A DNA stretch of 46,428 nucleotides, taken from Oscillospiraceae bacterium (GTDB lineage Bacteria > Bacillota > Clostridia > Oscillospirales > Oscillospiraceae). The stretch's first letter is position 1. The number at the start of each line of letters is the position of its first letter. This document shows positions 8,255 through 16,937 of this stretch, piece after piece. Where the stretch lies: the NCBI GenBank assembly GCA_029012465.1, contig JAQXMD010000088.1, forward strand, positions 1-46,428, written 5' to 3'. The position numbers were made by a program, and so were the translations under genes. Below the pieces are notes generated by a model that did no database searches, was not told the DNA's origin, and worked only from the letters and a program-made list of their open reading frames with translations.

Positions 8255-8737
8255 TCACTCCTTTTCCTGATACGCCGCCCTGATTCGGAATTCCGTGATC
8301 TCCTGTCCGGTATCTGTCGCCGTCATAAACACCATCACCGTGGTATCCGCCAGGATTGACGCCTGAAAGCAGTCCCGAACCTGATGATAGCTGACCTCTG
8401 TGCTTTCCAGCGTCACCACCGGAAATCCGGGGATGCCCCGGAGCAGGCTGAAAAACACCTGCTCCAGGTACACCTGACACGTTTCCTGGCCTCCGGCCTT
8501 CGGGCTGAGAATGGTAAGCATGGCCTGCATATTCAGCCGCATACCATACTGCTCCTGTCCGTTTTCATCCAGTCCCAGATACTGATAGCATGCGCCCGCT
8601 TCCGCGCTGAGGCTCTTGATGGAAATACAGAGTTTCGGCTCCTGCACGATTCCGCAGCTTTTCCAGGGCATGGCCTCCACGACCTGAAACCCCTCCTGCT
8701 CCAGCGCCTGCCGCATCGCGGCTTTAAGCTTCTCCAT
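8255..8737 (-). CDS. Tail completion / neck-terminator protein
   Basis: 160 residues, ATG start overlapping the upstream gene by 14 bases. Mixed alpha/beta sequence with helix-rich start and a strand-rich middle (MQAMLTILSPKAGG, VVTLESTEVSYHQV), as in tail-terminator proteins that cap the tube and bind the neck. No specific family could be named; the call is from its place between head-closure and sheath genes, where every related module has a terminator-type protein. Confidence 0.55.
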   Translation of the reverse strand: MEKLKAAMRQALEQEGFQVVEAMPWKSCGIVQEPKLCISIKSLSAEAGACYQYLGLDENGQEQYGMRLNMQAMLTILSPKAGGQETCQVYLEQVFFSLLRGIPGFPVVTLESTEVSYHQVRDCFQASILADTTVMVFMTATDTGQEITEFRIRAAYQEKE

Positions 8738-9071
8738 GGCTGTCCCCTCCCCGAATCAGCAGTGCCCAGGCGTACATTGCCGTATCCCCGCAGCAAAACA
8801 GCTCTCTGCGCCGCACCAGATAATGATTCTTTCCATCGGAGATTTCCTCCACATCCTCCAGATTCACCTCTGGCAGTGCAAACATCTGATAGCTGCCCGG
8901 CAGAAAGAAGCCGTCGGCCATTTCCTCTGTGGTTCTTGCAGCCCTTGACACACTGTTTACCGGTACAAGGATAGCCCGTGTCACCAGAGGGTCTCTGCCG
9001 AAAAGTGTCACCTGCTGTCCCAGGGTTCTGATGTTGTTTTGAATCATCTCTTTTGCCCACATCATGGTCAC
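8724..9071 (-). CDS. Head-closure (head-tail joining) protein
   Basis: 115 residues from a GTG overlapping the upstream stop (GTGA); ATG codons at positions 3 and 4 of the frame are alternatives. Small, beta-rich, with a VTRAILVPVNSVSRA segment followed by a loop and strands, in the style of SPP1 gp16-type stoppers that close the portal channel after DNA packaging. The role is assigned by gene order (capsid, connector, closure, completion, sheath) and size. Confidence 0.55.
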   Translation of the reverse strand: MTMMWAKEMIQNNIRTLGQQVTLFGRDPLVTRAILVPVNSVSRAARTTEEMADGFFLPGSYQMFALPEVNLEDVEEISDGKNHYLVRRRELFCCGDTAMYAWALLIRGGDSHGEA

Positions 9072-9403
9072 ACCCCCAGGAAGGAAAAGGTGTCGTCCTT
9101 CAGGAAGGGACTCATGAGATTCATTGCCGCCGATACAAACCTGTCTCCCTGCCGGTCCATCTGAATGGACAGATCCCCTGCGGAAAACCGCTCCAAAGCG
9201 CCGGGCGAGATCCCCTCATGGTAGGATTTTGCGGCAATGGCAGCCACCGCCAGAGGATATGCTTTTCCGCAGTCCGCCGGGACAACATCCTCCCGGAGCC
9301 GACGCTGCAGGAATTTCTCCGCAGCATGGCACATACTCTCCAGCAAATAACCGGGCGTATCCAGACCGCACAGTTCCATTGCCAGCGTCAGGATTTCCCC
9401 CAT
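9068..9403 (-). CDS. Head-tail connector (gp6/gp15-like adaptor)
   Basis: 111 residues, ATG start with GGGAGGCTGA formed by the end of the capsid gene. It is mostly helical with an AALIAKSYHEG-like central helix and a terminal ALERFSAGDLSIQM segment, resembling HK97 gp6-type adaptors that bind beneath the portal. It follows the major capsid gene, the standard place. Family-level confidence is moderate. Confidence 0.65.
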   Translation of the reverse strand: MGEILTLAMELCGLDTPGYLLESMCHAAEKFLQRRLREDVVPADCGKAYPLAVAAIAAKSYHEGISPGALERFSAGDLSIQMDRQGDRFVSAAMNLMSPFLKDDTFSFLGV

Positions 9404-9405
9404 AC

Positions 9406-10449
9406 TCAGCCTCCCACAGCGGGAGCCATGGTCAGAACGTTCACCGCGTCGGTCTGGATCTTACTGAATCCGCAGATGGTGGTAATGGCCGCCCGCTCCA
9501 GCTGCCGGTCGATAAGCTTGTCATACTCCACCAGCACATCTCCGGCCTGCACCATCTCCAGGGCGAAGTTTTTGTCAAGGCCGATGATGCTGCCGCTGTC
9601 CAGACTCCCGCAGCGAATGAGCTTTGCACCCAGAGGCGAGATCATGGTGCCGGTGCCCTGGAAATTGAGGCCAGCCAGAGGATTCTTCATCTCCTCAATG
9701 CTCAGGAGCTTCACCAGCATATCCGGAGACACCACCATGGTGTTCATCTCATAGGGGTGGAACAGGTTCCAGAACCGTACCAGCATTTCATAGGTCATGG
9801 TGTCGTCCTGACCGCCGATCTCTCCACTGGTGCTCAGGTAGCTCTTTGCGGGATTGTCATTGCCGTCACCCAGCCGCAGGACACTGACAGCATCCTCCAT
9901 CTGCTGCTGGGCAATGTAGGCGCCGATCTGGCGAAGCATCACAGAGAACAGATCCAGCTTCTGAAAACGGATCGCCTCATAGGAGGCCACCAGCATTCTG
10001 CCCCGCTTTTTCAGCTTGGTGAGATGCTCCTTGATCTTCACATTGGTCTCGGGAATGGAAGCGCCCTCCGCCACATCCTTCAGTTCCTGATCTTCCTTTG
10101 CAGGCGCGGAATAGATGGAGCGATAGTCCATGGCGTCGATCTTCGTGACCGTTGCCACCATGTCCTTGAGGCAGTCCGCAGTCTCCATGCCCTGACGGAC
10201 CGTTCTTGCCACATACTCCGGAAACAGCACAGCGGAATCCATGGTGGAAAAGAACTTCTCCACACTGTCCGAGCCGGGGCCTTTTACCCGGATGTCAAAG
10301 CGTTTCAGCTGCCGCTGAAAGGCGTCCATGTGCTCATAAGCCGTGCCCTTGTAGCCTGCGCTGGGGTCCAGCTGCTCCAGTACCTGGGAAAAGCTCTTGC
10401 CGCCCTCGTGGTACATACCCTTTTCCAGCTTCAGATGTTCAAAACCCAT
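9406..10449 (-). CDS. Major capsid protein (HK97 fold)
   Basis: 347 residues with a strong AAAGGAGG ribosome site. The segment around residues 60-130 (SVEKFFSTMDSAVLFPEYV, EGASIPETNVKIKEH) and the later EMNTMVVSPDMLVKLL and DRQLERAAITTICGF regions give the N-arm, E-loop, P-domain and A-domain order of HK97-type capsids. No long N-terminal delta domain is fused; scaffolding is probably supplied by the C-terminal part of the protease gene upstream. Length is typical. Position after protease and decoration genes fits. Confidence 0.85.
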   Translation of the reverse strand: MGFEHLKLEKGMYHEGGKSFSQVLEQLDPSAGYKGTAYEHMDAFQRQLKRFDIRVKGPGSDSVEKFFSTMDSAVLFPEYVARTVRQGMETADCLKDMVATVTKIDAMDYRSIYSAPAKEDQELKDVAEGASIPETNVKIKEHLTKLKKRGRMLVASYEAIRFQKLDLFSVMLRQIGAYIAQQQMEDAVSVLRLGDGNDNPAKSYLSTSGEIGGQDDTMTYEMLVRFWNLFHPYEMNTMVVSPDMLVKLLSIEEMKNPLAGLNFQGTGTMISPLGAKLIRCGSLDSGSIIGLDKNFALEMVQAGDVLVEYDKLIDRQLERAAITTICGFSKIQTDAVNVLTMAPAVGG

Positions 10450-10467
10450 AGTCTTGCTCCTCCTTTA

Positions 10468-10803
10468 TCAAATACGGAATGTGACGGTTTTCAGGACGCT
10501 GTCCACGTCCACGATCATGCGGCTTTTGCCGCTGGCACTCTTCTGAACACCGCCGTTGCCGTCGGCTGCCAGAATGTCAAAGCCCACAGTGGGTGCGGTG
10601 CCGGTGTAGGGCATCGTCACAAAGCCGTCCACCTGTACCCCCGCAATATCATCCCGCTGCCACAGGCAGACCCCCTGAAATGCCTCTCCTGCGGCAGCCT
10701 TTTCCATGGCCTTGCCGCCGCTGCACTTGCAGGGCTGTCCAGGGACTACACCGCCGTCCTTTACGGTAATCACCATCGAACCGATTCCATCAAAACCTAC
10801 CAT
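10468..10803 (-). CDS. Capsid decoration-like protein
   Basis: 111 residues. The ATG at 10803 is preferred because AAGGAGG lies 7 bases upstream; an earlier ATG would include that ribosome site. The sequence is rich in Gly, Val and short strands (VITVKDGGVVPGQPCKC, GFVTMPYTGTAPTVGFDIL) and has no membrane segment. Small beta proteins between protease and capsid genes usually stabilise the mature shell. No named family was recognised, so the role is from position. Confidence 0.6.
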   Translation of the reverse strand: MVGFDGIGSMVITVKDGGVVPGQPCKCSGGKAMEKAAAGEAFQGVCLWQRDDIAGVQVDGFVTMPYTGTAPTVGFDILAADGNGGVQKSASGKSRMIVDVDSVLKTVTFRI

Positions 10804-10829
10804 TGTTGTTCCTCCTTGCATTCAAATTG

Positions 10830-11732
10830 TTATACCAGATAGGCCTCTCCAGCCATCTCCGCTTCGGGGTCTACGCCCAACTGTGTCTGGGGCAGCAGTT
10901 CCTCCTCCAGCTTCTGTCTCATGCCCCTGCAGAGCTTCTCAAGCACCTGGGGCTCCAATGCCGCCGCCATTTTTTCCAGCTCTGACCGATCCGGACCCAG
11001 CTTCAGGGCAACGCCCATGCGAACGGCTTCCTTCCGAAGGCTTTCGCGTCTTTCTTCCCCAAAAGCCGCCATGGCCTTCAGGTTCTCCAGCTCCCGCATC
11101 GCCTGACCGGAGCCGGATTTCTCCACCAGCGCGTACAGTTCCATTTCCTCACCTCCCTTCCAGTGCTTCACCACACCGGCCATAGGCTGGGCAGGAACCG
11201 CCACAAAGGAAAACTCATAGGCGTCCCTTGGCTCCGACAGCACCACGGCGCAGGTCTGTCCCTGCACAAGCTCTCCCCGCCTGTGACCGCAGGCACCCGG
11301 TTCTCCGCCGCAGATGGAACAGCTGCGCTTCCCCATGCTGCATGAGATGCTGACCTCCCTCCGGATTCCCGTTTCAATATCCCGGATCAGCTCCTCCCGG
11401 CCCTCTCTGGGTATGTACGCCCAGGCTCTGAGCCAGCTGACCCCATTTTCCTGTTCCACACAGGTGTCGAAGATTCTCGCCACCTGCTTTTCCGCGGACC
11501 AGTTGTGATCCACAATGCCGGGCTTTCCCAAAAACAGCCGTCCCAGCTCCGGCAGCGCCTCCCTTGCGAACCGCTCCCCGTCCCGGTCGATCTGATCGTC
11601 ACAGAGCCGGACGGAAAACACGTATATATCCTCCGCCTTCAGGCTTCCCTTGCTCTGACCATTGATCCTTGCGAGCATTTCCGGTGTAGGAGTCCCCTCC
11701 GGAAACGTACTTCCCTGTTTACTGATCTTCAT
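10830..11732 (-). CDS. Prohead protease with C-terminal scaffold-like region
   Basis: 300 residues from the ATG at 11732, which has GAGGAAACG upstream and overlaps the end of the portal gene. The N-terminal domain shows a HK97-type (S78-like) layout: strand, GKPGIVDHNW with candidate catalytic His76, then RREVSISCSMG with candidate Ser128 or Ser130. A CSICG...CGH group (about 138-150) resembles a zinc knuckle. From about residue 195 the sequence becomes charged and helical, like a scaffold that is degraded on maturation. It would cleave capsid components inside the procapsid. The catalytic residues are read by eye. Confidence 0.8.
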   Translation of the reverse strand: MKISKQGSTFPEGTPTPEMLARINGQSKGSLKAEDIYVFSVRLCDDQIDRDGERFAREALPELGRLFLGKPGIVDHNWSAEKQVARIFDTCVEQENGVSWLRAWAYIPREGREELIRDIETGIRREVSISCSMGKRSCSICGGEPGACGHRRGELVQGQTCAVVLSEPRDAYEFSFVAVPAQPMAGVVKHWKGGEEMELYALVEKSGSGQAMRELENLKAMAAFGEERRESLRKEAVRMGVALKLGPDRSELEKMAAALEPQVLEKLCRGMRQKLEEELLPQTQLGVDPEAEMAGEAYLV

Positions 11733-12870
11733 TCGTTTCCTCCTCACTGAGCTTCTGTGCCTGAACCCGGTAGAGGGCAGCCTTGGCCTCCTCCACCATA
11801 TCCTGCAAGCAGATGTCCTCCCACTGGATTTCCCAGCCGCAGTCATATCCCCGGAGACTCAGGAACTTTTCCACCACTTTTTCCAGCACCGGTGTAACGG
11901 CTCTGCGGATGGCCCACAGCTCCGAGGTGAGCATGTCTGCCTGCTGTTGGCTCATGCGCTCTGTGGAGCTCCAGCTAAGCCCCAGCATAAAGGGCGGCAG
12001 TCCTGTTCTGGCAATGAGCTGCTCCAAAATCTGCCGCACCGGCACCTCCGAATCCAGCACCGGCCCATCGGCGCCGATGACCTTGATCTCCACGTCTCCC
12101 ACGGCCACAAAATCCCGTACCGCGCCGCCCCGGGTCTCCTCCATGGCCTTGGCCCACTGGCGGGCCATGACCTGACTACGTTCCTGAGCCATGCCCCGGT
12201 CCATACCTTCGCTGCCGGGCTTCAGCACCACCGCATAGCGGATATTCCCCGCCCGCTCCCAGTTGCGTCCGATGGTCTCATAGATTTTCATGAGGATTTC
12301 CGCCAGAAAGGGCATGCTTCTGAACATGCTCACCCCGTAGGGACAGCCTGCCTCCGGGTTCAGGGTGGCAAACAGCAGCAGCTCCTGCCGGGGCAGCACC
12401 TCCAAGGTCCCGCTTTTTCCCGGTCCCATGATCTGAATGTCCAGCGGCGACTTCCCCTGCCGCAGCTCCAGCTTTGTCACGTCTCCCCAGACCACAGCCT
12501 TCAGCCCCTCCGGCCCTGCCACCATTTCCCCAATGGCTCTGCCGTAGGTCAGCATGCTGTCGATAAATCCCCACAGGAAGTTCTCAATGCCCACCTGCCC
12601 CCGGCCCACAGGAACCGTTCTGAGAAACCGTTCCAGCTCCCGCTGTGCGCCAGGGTCGCCGCACCCGACTGTAAAACCGCCCACCAGCCTTGTGAGCTTT
12701 CCCACCGCCGCGTCCAGAATGGGAACACTGCACCGAATACCCCGGTACAGCATGGCCTCGCTGCCGCCCAAGGGCACCTGCCCGCCGATTCCGGCAAAGC
12801 GGATTCCCGAATCCGTCCGCAGCTGGGTGGCTGCCGCAGCAGTCTCCCGGGCTTTTTTCCAACGCTTCAT
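11719..12870 (-). CDS. Portal protein
   Basis: 383 residues, ATG with GGGAGGAA upstream. The pattern matches siphovirus/myovirus portals of the SPP1-HK97 group: an RGIRCSVPILDAAVGKLTRLVGG entry, a FLWGFIDSMLTYGRAIGEM wing helix, the SMFRSMPFLAEILMKIYETIGRNW helix and LGLSWSSTERMSQQQADML stem region. Twelve copies form the channel through which the terminase pumps DNA. It overlaps the protease gene downstream and follows the large terminase. Length is slightly short but within range. Confidence 0.88.
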   Translation of the reverse strand: MKRWKKARETAAAATQLRTDSGIRFAGIGGQVPLGGSEAMLYRGIRCSVPILDAAVGKLTRLVGGFTVGCGDPGAQRELERFLRTVPVGRGQVGIENFLWGFIDSMLTYGRAIGEMVAGPEGLKAVVWGDVTKLELRQGKSPLDIQIMGPGKSGTLEVLPRQELLLFATLNPEAGCPYGVSMFRSMPFLAEILMKIYETIGRNWERAGNIRYAVVLKPGSEGMDRGMAQERSQVMARQWAKAMEETRGGAVRDFVAVGDVEIKVIGADGPVLDSEVPVRQILEQLIARTGLPPFMLGLSWSSTERMSQQQADMLTSELWAIRRAVTPVLEKVVEKFLSLRGYDCGWEIQWEDICLQDMVEEAKAALYRVQAQKLSEEETNEDQ

Positions 12871-12905
12871 ATAATTCCTCCCATCGAATTGGGCAAATGC
12901 CCAAT

Positions 12906-14162
12906 TTAGTTTCTTCTGGAAACAGTGCCTACCGCAAAGGCGGTATCCTCTCCCCCCAGCACCGTTGCGCAGAAATACCGCATGTCGTCCATGGCGTGGT
13001 CAAATTCCTTTCGGACAACATCCTTTCCCCCGTCCCTGTCCGCCCAGAGATACAGCTCCATCTCTCTGAGGCAGTCGCAGCAGCTTTCACAGATCTTCAC
13101 CCGTCCCGATTTCAGCAGCTGCGCCGTTTTCCGGATTCCCGACAGCACGTCGTTGTCAGCCTTTCTGACGCTCCAGCCCTCCCGACGAAGAAGGGTGATG
13201 AAGGATGCCGCCGACGGGTCCACGATCACCGCCCGAATGGGCCTTCCCCCGGCCAGCCTTGTGAGATCTGCGGCATATTCTCCGTCGGTTTTCTGCCGTC
13301 CCTCCCGTTTGGAATCATAGTAGTATTCCTTCACCCGGTACCAGGTCTCTCCCTTTCTGCCCCAAAGCCCAAAGGAGGCGGGGTTCACCGTTCCGTAATC
13401 GCAGGAGATGTAGTATTCTTCACAGGGCTCCTCCGGAACCTTCACCGCCATGGACTGGTCATAGAAATCGTAGACCCGTCCCTCCACGCTGACCCATTTC
13501 CCCAGCACAAACCGCTGATAAAAGCTGCCCGCGTATAGCCGCTGATACCGCTGCCGGATGGCGGGAGCCAGAGCCGGATTGTCCTCCATGGTGAAATGGA
13601 GATACAGAGCATTTTTCTCCTCAGCCCCCTGAATCCACTCCTTATAGAACCAGTGTCCCGGCCCCTCGGGGTTGCAGTTGAACCAGAGCCGGCTCCCTGG
13701 CAGGGAGCATCGGGCCACTGCCTGCTCCACAAAGCTTTTGGGCATCAGTGCCACCTCATCCAGCAGAATTCCCCCAAAGGTCACCCCCTGAATCAGTGCC
13801 GCACTGCCCTCGTCCTTGCCGCCGAACTGATAAAACTCGTTTTTTCTGCCCCGCCATGTGATGGTGATGAGGTTTTCCGAGCGTTTTTCCGTGTACCTGA
13901 GGCCCATATCCTCCAGAATGGGCAGAATCTCCTTCAGCACATTCCGCCGGAATGAAATGATGGTTCTGCCGCAGAGGCCAAACCGGCACCCATTGAAGCA
14001 GCACATGGCCCAGAGGATGAACCCAAGTCCCATGCTCAGGGTTTTTCCCGAACGAACCGCCCCATCGCAGATAATGGCCTCCTTTTTGTGAAAGGGGCTG
14101 GAGCCGCTCCACCAGGTCAGGGCAATTTTCTGCTTTGGAGAAAAGGTTGTGAGCTTTGTCAA
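12906..14162 (-). CDS. Terminase large subunit (PBSX-type packaging ATPase/nuclease)
   Basis: 418 residues. Walker A GAVRSGKT at 34-41, Walker B ILLDEVAL at about 132-139 and an RNase H-like nuclease domain beginning ISCDYGTVNP with Asp255, with a later VIVDPSAAS segment. Length and motifs fit the Terminase_3 family that includes PBSX XtmB. It cuts and translocates DNA into the prohead through the portal. All ATPase and first nuclease residues are present, so packaging should be possible. The start overlaps the small-subunit stop (ATGA). Confidence 0.95.
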   Translation of the reverse strand: MTKLTTFSPKQKIALTWWSGSSPFHKKEAIICDGAVRSGKTLSMGLGFILWAMCCFNGCRFGLCGRTIISFRRNVLKEILPILEDMGLRYTEKRSENLITITWRGRKNEFYQFGGKDEGSAALIQGVTFGGILLDEVALMPKSFVEQAVARCSLPGSRLWFNCNPEGPGHWFYKEWIQGAEEKNALYLHFTMEDNPALAPAIRQRYQRLYAGSFYQRFVLGKWVSVEGRVYDFYDQSMAVKVPEEPCEEYYISCDYGTVNPASFGLWGRKGETWYRVKEYYYDSKREGRQKTDGEYAADLTRLAGGRPIRAVIVDPSAASFITLLRREGWSVRKADNDVLSGIRKTAQLLKSGRVKICESCCDCLREMELYLWADRDGGKDVVRKEFDHAMDDMRYFCATVLGGEDTAFAVGTVSRRN

Positions 14163-14593
14163 GCCTCTTCCCCGGCCTCTCCGCCCTGGAGGGAACGGAG
14201 AAACGCCTCTGCGCCATCCTCGTCCCCCTTCAGCAGCTCCAGCAGCTGCCGCAGAACCCCCACCCGGTCAATGAGCTTAAATTCCACCGCCCCGTTGGCG
14301 CTTCGCTTGACCTCACTGACAAGGCTCAGATCCAATTCCGCGCCGCTTCCCTCCAGCAGGCTGATACATTCCTTTCCGCTGCCGAAGCCCAGCCGGATCA
14401 GCCTGCGGATCACATCCTCCTGGGTCACCTGCTGCCGCAGGCTGTCCCGCCATCGTTCCACTTCCGCCTCATAGCGCTTCAGCAGCTCCGGCCTTGGCGT
14501 TTCCCCCACAGCCTTTGCCGCCTCCTCCAGATCCATGGTTTTGAGATAAACCTGCGCAAAGGCTCTGCGCCGGTCCGTTTCCTTCCCAGGCAT
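14159..14593 (-). CDS. Terminase small subunit
   Basis: 144 residues from the ATG at 14593, which has GGGAGAGG upstream; a TTG 23 codons earlier is less likely. The N-terminal part (RRRAFAQVYLKTMDLEEAAKAVG) is the helix-turn-helix used to bind pac or cos DNA, and the remainder is helical, as in PBSX XtmA-like subunits. It recognises DNA for packaging with the large subunit. In gene transfer agents the small subunit often loses sequence specificity, which cannot be judged here. It is the first gene of the module. Confidence 0.8.
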   Translation of the reverse strand: MPGKETDRRRAFAQVYLKTMDLEEAAKAVGETPRPELLKRYEAEVERWRDSLRQQVTQEDVIRRLIRLGFGSGKECISLLEGSGAELDLSLVSEVKRSANGAVEFKLIDRVGVLRQLLELLKGDEDGAEAFLRSLQGGEAGEEA

Positions 14594-14807
14594 TCTATCC
14601 TCTCCCTTCACCCTTACCGCCCAAAAGCCCTTTTTCACCCGCCATTTCGTCCGGATTTCCAAGAAAAAACGCCCCTTGGCAAAACTTTGTCAGTTCTCAC
14701 CAAAGAGCGTGTTTTAAATTTGTATATATTATCCATCTCTATTTTGTCGCATTCTGTCCCCCATTGAAGTTCAAGGATAAACTGACCATAGAAGCATCAT
14801 CCTGCGG

Positions 14808-14836
14808 TTGTAATTATTTCGGCTTCTCGCTAAAAT
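14808..14836 (+). promoter_or_regulatory. Promoter of the first GGP-flavoenzyme gene
   Basis: TTGTAA, 17-base spacer, TAAAAT; expected start near 14843, about 30 bases before the ATG. The surrounding 14594-14873 stretch is AT-rich and holds no gene; it must also contain the promoter for the divergent phage module, for which I see no strong match. Confidence 0.6.
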
Positions 14837-14873
14837 GGATGTATCGAAAACGGAAAGAGGAGGTTATCCCCAT

Positions 14874-16937
14874 ATGAACCATCGCTACAAGAACATACTC
14901 ACCCCCATCCGTGTGGGCGATGTGGTCATCCGCACCCGCATGGGCATGTCCAAATGTAACTCTCAGGAGCAGCAGGGCCCTGAAAACTACCCTGCCGAGG
15001 GTACTATCCGCTTCATCGAGGACGCCGCAAAGAACGGTGCTTCCGTCATCACCATGCCCTCCGTGGATCTCACCGCCATGGACCGCGACATCTGGGGTGA
15101 CGCAGCCCTGTTCCCCATGAACAACGCCTTTGTACACAACTATGTGATCCGCATGATCGACCGGGTCCATGCCCACGGCAGCCTCTGTCTCATGCAGACC
15201 CATCGCCGGTTCCCCTCTGACCTGAGCTTCTCCGCCCCCACTCCCGGCGGCCCCTTCGGCCCCGGCGGTCCCTTTGGCCCGGGTGGCCCCGGAGGTCCTC
15301 CCGGCTTTGGCAATTCCGGTCCCAAGAAGCATAAGATCGGCACCGAAGGCCGTCCCGGCATGTCCTCCCGTGGCATGGGCGGCATGGGCTTTGGAGGCGG
15401 TCCCGGCGGTGAAAAGCGCATGGCCACCGCGGAGGACATCCGTGCATACATTGAAGAGGTAGCCAACGACGCTCTGGAGTACCGGGGCCTTGGCTTTGAC
15501 GTGGTAGAGGTGACGCCTCTGGGTGATGTCAGCGCCCAGCGGAACACCCGCACCGATGAGTTTGGCGGCTCCCTGGAAAACCGCTGCCGTGCCACCACTG
15601 AAATGCTCCAGAAGATTCGGGAGCTTTGCGGCCCCTATTTCCTGATTTCTATGCAGGTCACGGCAGATTTTGACCCCGAGTGGGTAGAGATGCTGAAGCT
15701 GTGGGATGCCTATGTGGATATCTACCATGTCCGTCCCGCCAGAGCCTTCGGCGAGCATCCCTCCTGCTACATTTTCCCCGAGGAGATGCCCCCCGCCCTG
15801 TCTGGCACCAAAAAGCTGAAGGATGCCGGTGTCAATGCCGTCATTGGCGCAGCCTGCGGCTTCCAGGACCCCGATGTCATTGAAAAGGCCATCGCCGACG
15901 GCTGCTGTGACATGGTTTTCATGGCCCGAACCTACAACTGCGACCCGGATTATCTGGAGAAGGTCATTGAGCAGCGTCCCGAGGACATCACCCCCTGTCT
16001 CCGCTGCGACTCCTGCCACAGCGCCATCTGCGCCGTGAATCCCCGCTTCGGTCTGGAAAATGTATTCTCCGGCATGTTCAAGCCCTCCAAGGGCGGCAAG
16101 AAGGTCGCCGTCATCGGCGGCGGTCCCGCCGGAATGCGTGCCGCCATGGTCTGCGCTGAGCGGGGCCATCAGGTCACCATTTTTGAAAAGGCTCCCGTAC
16201 TGGGCGGACAGGCCAACCACGCCGACTATGTAAACGGCAAGTGGGGCATCAAGCGCTTCAAGGACTGGGAGATCCTCCAGTGCCAGAAGCTGGGCGTTGA
16301 GGTTCGTCTGAACACCGAGGCCACCCCCGAGCTGATTGAGGCCGGCGGCTACAACGCCGTCATTGCCGCAACGGGCGCAGCCCCCAAGCGTCTGGACATT
16401 CCAGGCGGTGCCGAGGCCATGCATCCCATTGAGGTCTTTGGCAATGAGGCCAAGCTGGGCAAAAAGGTCGTCATCGTAGGCGGCACCATGACCGCCTTTG
16501 AGTGCGGCATGTACCTGAGCGATACGGGCCATGATGTGACCATCATCACCCGCTCCCGGATGGCCAGCGACTGCGGCGGTCATGACGCCCCTCAGACCCG
16601 GGCTGCTCTGCTCCGTCAGTATCCCGGCATCCATGAGATCGGCGATGCCCAGATTCTCTCCGTCACTGACGGCAAGGCTGTCTACCGGAAGAAGGACGGC
16701 ACCATTGCCGAGGAACCCTATGATTCCGTGGTGGTCAACGCCGGTGTCCGTCCCTGCGTGGCAGAAGCCGAGACCTTCTTCGGCACTGCTCCTGAGTTCT
16801 ATGTGGTGGGCGACGCTCAGATCACCCGTGCCCACGGCATGCAGAGTCAGCAGCTTTTGAACAAGCCCGATGAATTCCTGAAGGGCAACATGCGCTACGC
16901 AAACTTCTCTGCATTCATGGCAGCATACAACATCTGA
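14874..16937 (+). CDS. OYE-type NADH:flavin oxidoreductase (FMN/Fe-S/FAD) with GGP insert
   Basis: 687 residues; start chosen at the ATG with AGAGGAGG 10 bases upstream. Layout as in 2,4-dienoyl-CoA reductase/enoate reductase: N-terminal FMN TIM barrel (about 1-370), Fe-S cysteines, then FAD (GGGPAG at 415-420) and NAD(P)H Rossmann regions. Such cytosolic enzymes pass hydride from NAD(P)H via FAD and 4Fe-4S to FMN and reduce activated C=C bonds. Oddities: residues about 125-148 are a Gly-Gly-Pro-rich insert and 167-179 are Gly-rich; the 4 Cys (375, 378, 381, 386) are spaced C-x2-C-x2-C-x4-C, with the last gap far shorter than the usual 11-12; the barrel loop that normally reads H..GYL..QF.SP is shortened (VTPLGDVSAQRNTRTDEFGG). 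Substrate unknown. Confidence 0.88.
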   Translation: MNHRYKNILTPIRVGDVVIRTRMGMSKCNSQEQQGPENYPAEGTIRFIEDAAKNGASVITMPSVDLTAMDRDIWGDAALFPMNNAFVHNYVIRMIDRVHAHGSLCLMQTHRRFPSDLSFSAPTPGGPFGPGGPFGPGGPGGPPGFGNSGPKKHKIGTEGRPGMSSRGMGGMGFGGGPGGEKRMATAEDIRAYIEEVANDALEYRGLGFDVVEVTPLGDVSAQRNTRTDEFGGSLENRCRATTEMLQKIRELCGPYFLISMQVTADFDPEWVEMLKLWDAYVDIYHVRPARAFGEHPSCYIFPEEMPPALSGTKKLKDAGVNAVIGAACGFQDPDVIEKAIADGCCDMVFMARTYNCDPDYLEKVIEQRPEDITPCLRCDSCHSAICAVNPRFGLENVFSGMFKPSKGGKKVAVIGGGPAGMRAAMVCAERGHQVTIFEKAPVLGGQANHADYVNGKWGIKRFKDWEILQCQKLGVEVRLNTEATPELIEAGGYNAVIAATGAAPKRLDIPGGAEAMHPIEVFGNEAKLGKKVVIVGGTMTAFECGMYLSDTGHDVTIITRSRMASDCGGHDAPQTRAALLRQYPGIHEIGDAQILSVTDGKAVYRKKDGTIAEEPYDSVVVNAGVRPCVAEAETFFGTAPEFYVVGDAQITRAHGMQSQQLLNKPDEFLKGNMRYANFSAFMAAYNI

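Larger units (their letters stand above)
1933..14593 (-). mobile_element. Compact contractile-tail phage-derived structural module (GTA- or defective-prophage-like)
   Basis: Nineteen genes on one strand run in the classic order: terminase small and large, portal, protease, decoration protein, major capsid, three neck proteins, sheath, tube, chaperone, a short helical protein, LysM hub protein, gpD, gpV, gp25, gpJ and gpI-like. Most junctions are ATGA, GTGA, TTGA or TGATG stop-start overlaps, and no frame is broken. No integrase, excisionase, replication, holin, endolysin or tail-fibre gene lies inside or beside it, and no flanking direct repeat was recognised. At 12.7 kb it is too small to be a complete tailed phage. 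It could be a domesticated particle, a gene transfer agent, a PBSX-like element or a partial prophage. Confidence 0.85.

Noticed and set aside
1912-14800. Attachment-site direct repeats flanking the phage module
   Set aside because: The 1912-1932 and 14594-14800 edges were compared by eye and no shared repeat of useful length was found. A computed search could still find a short one.
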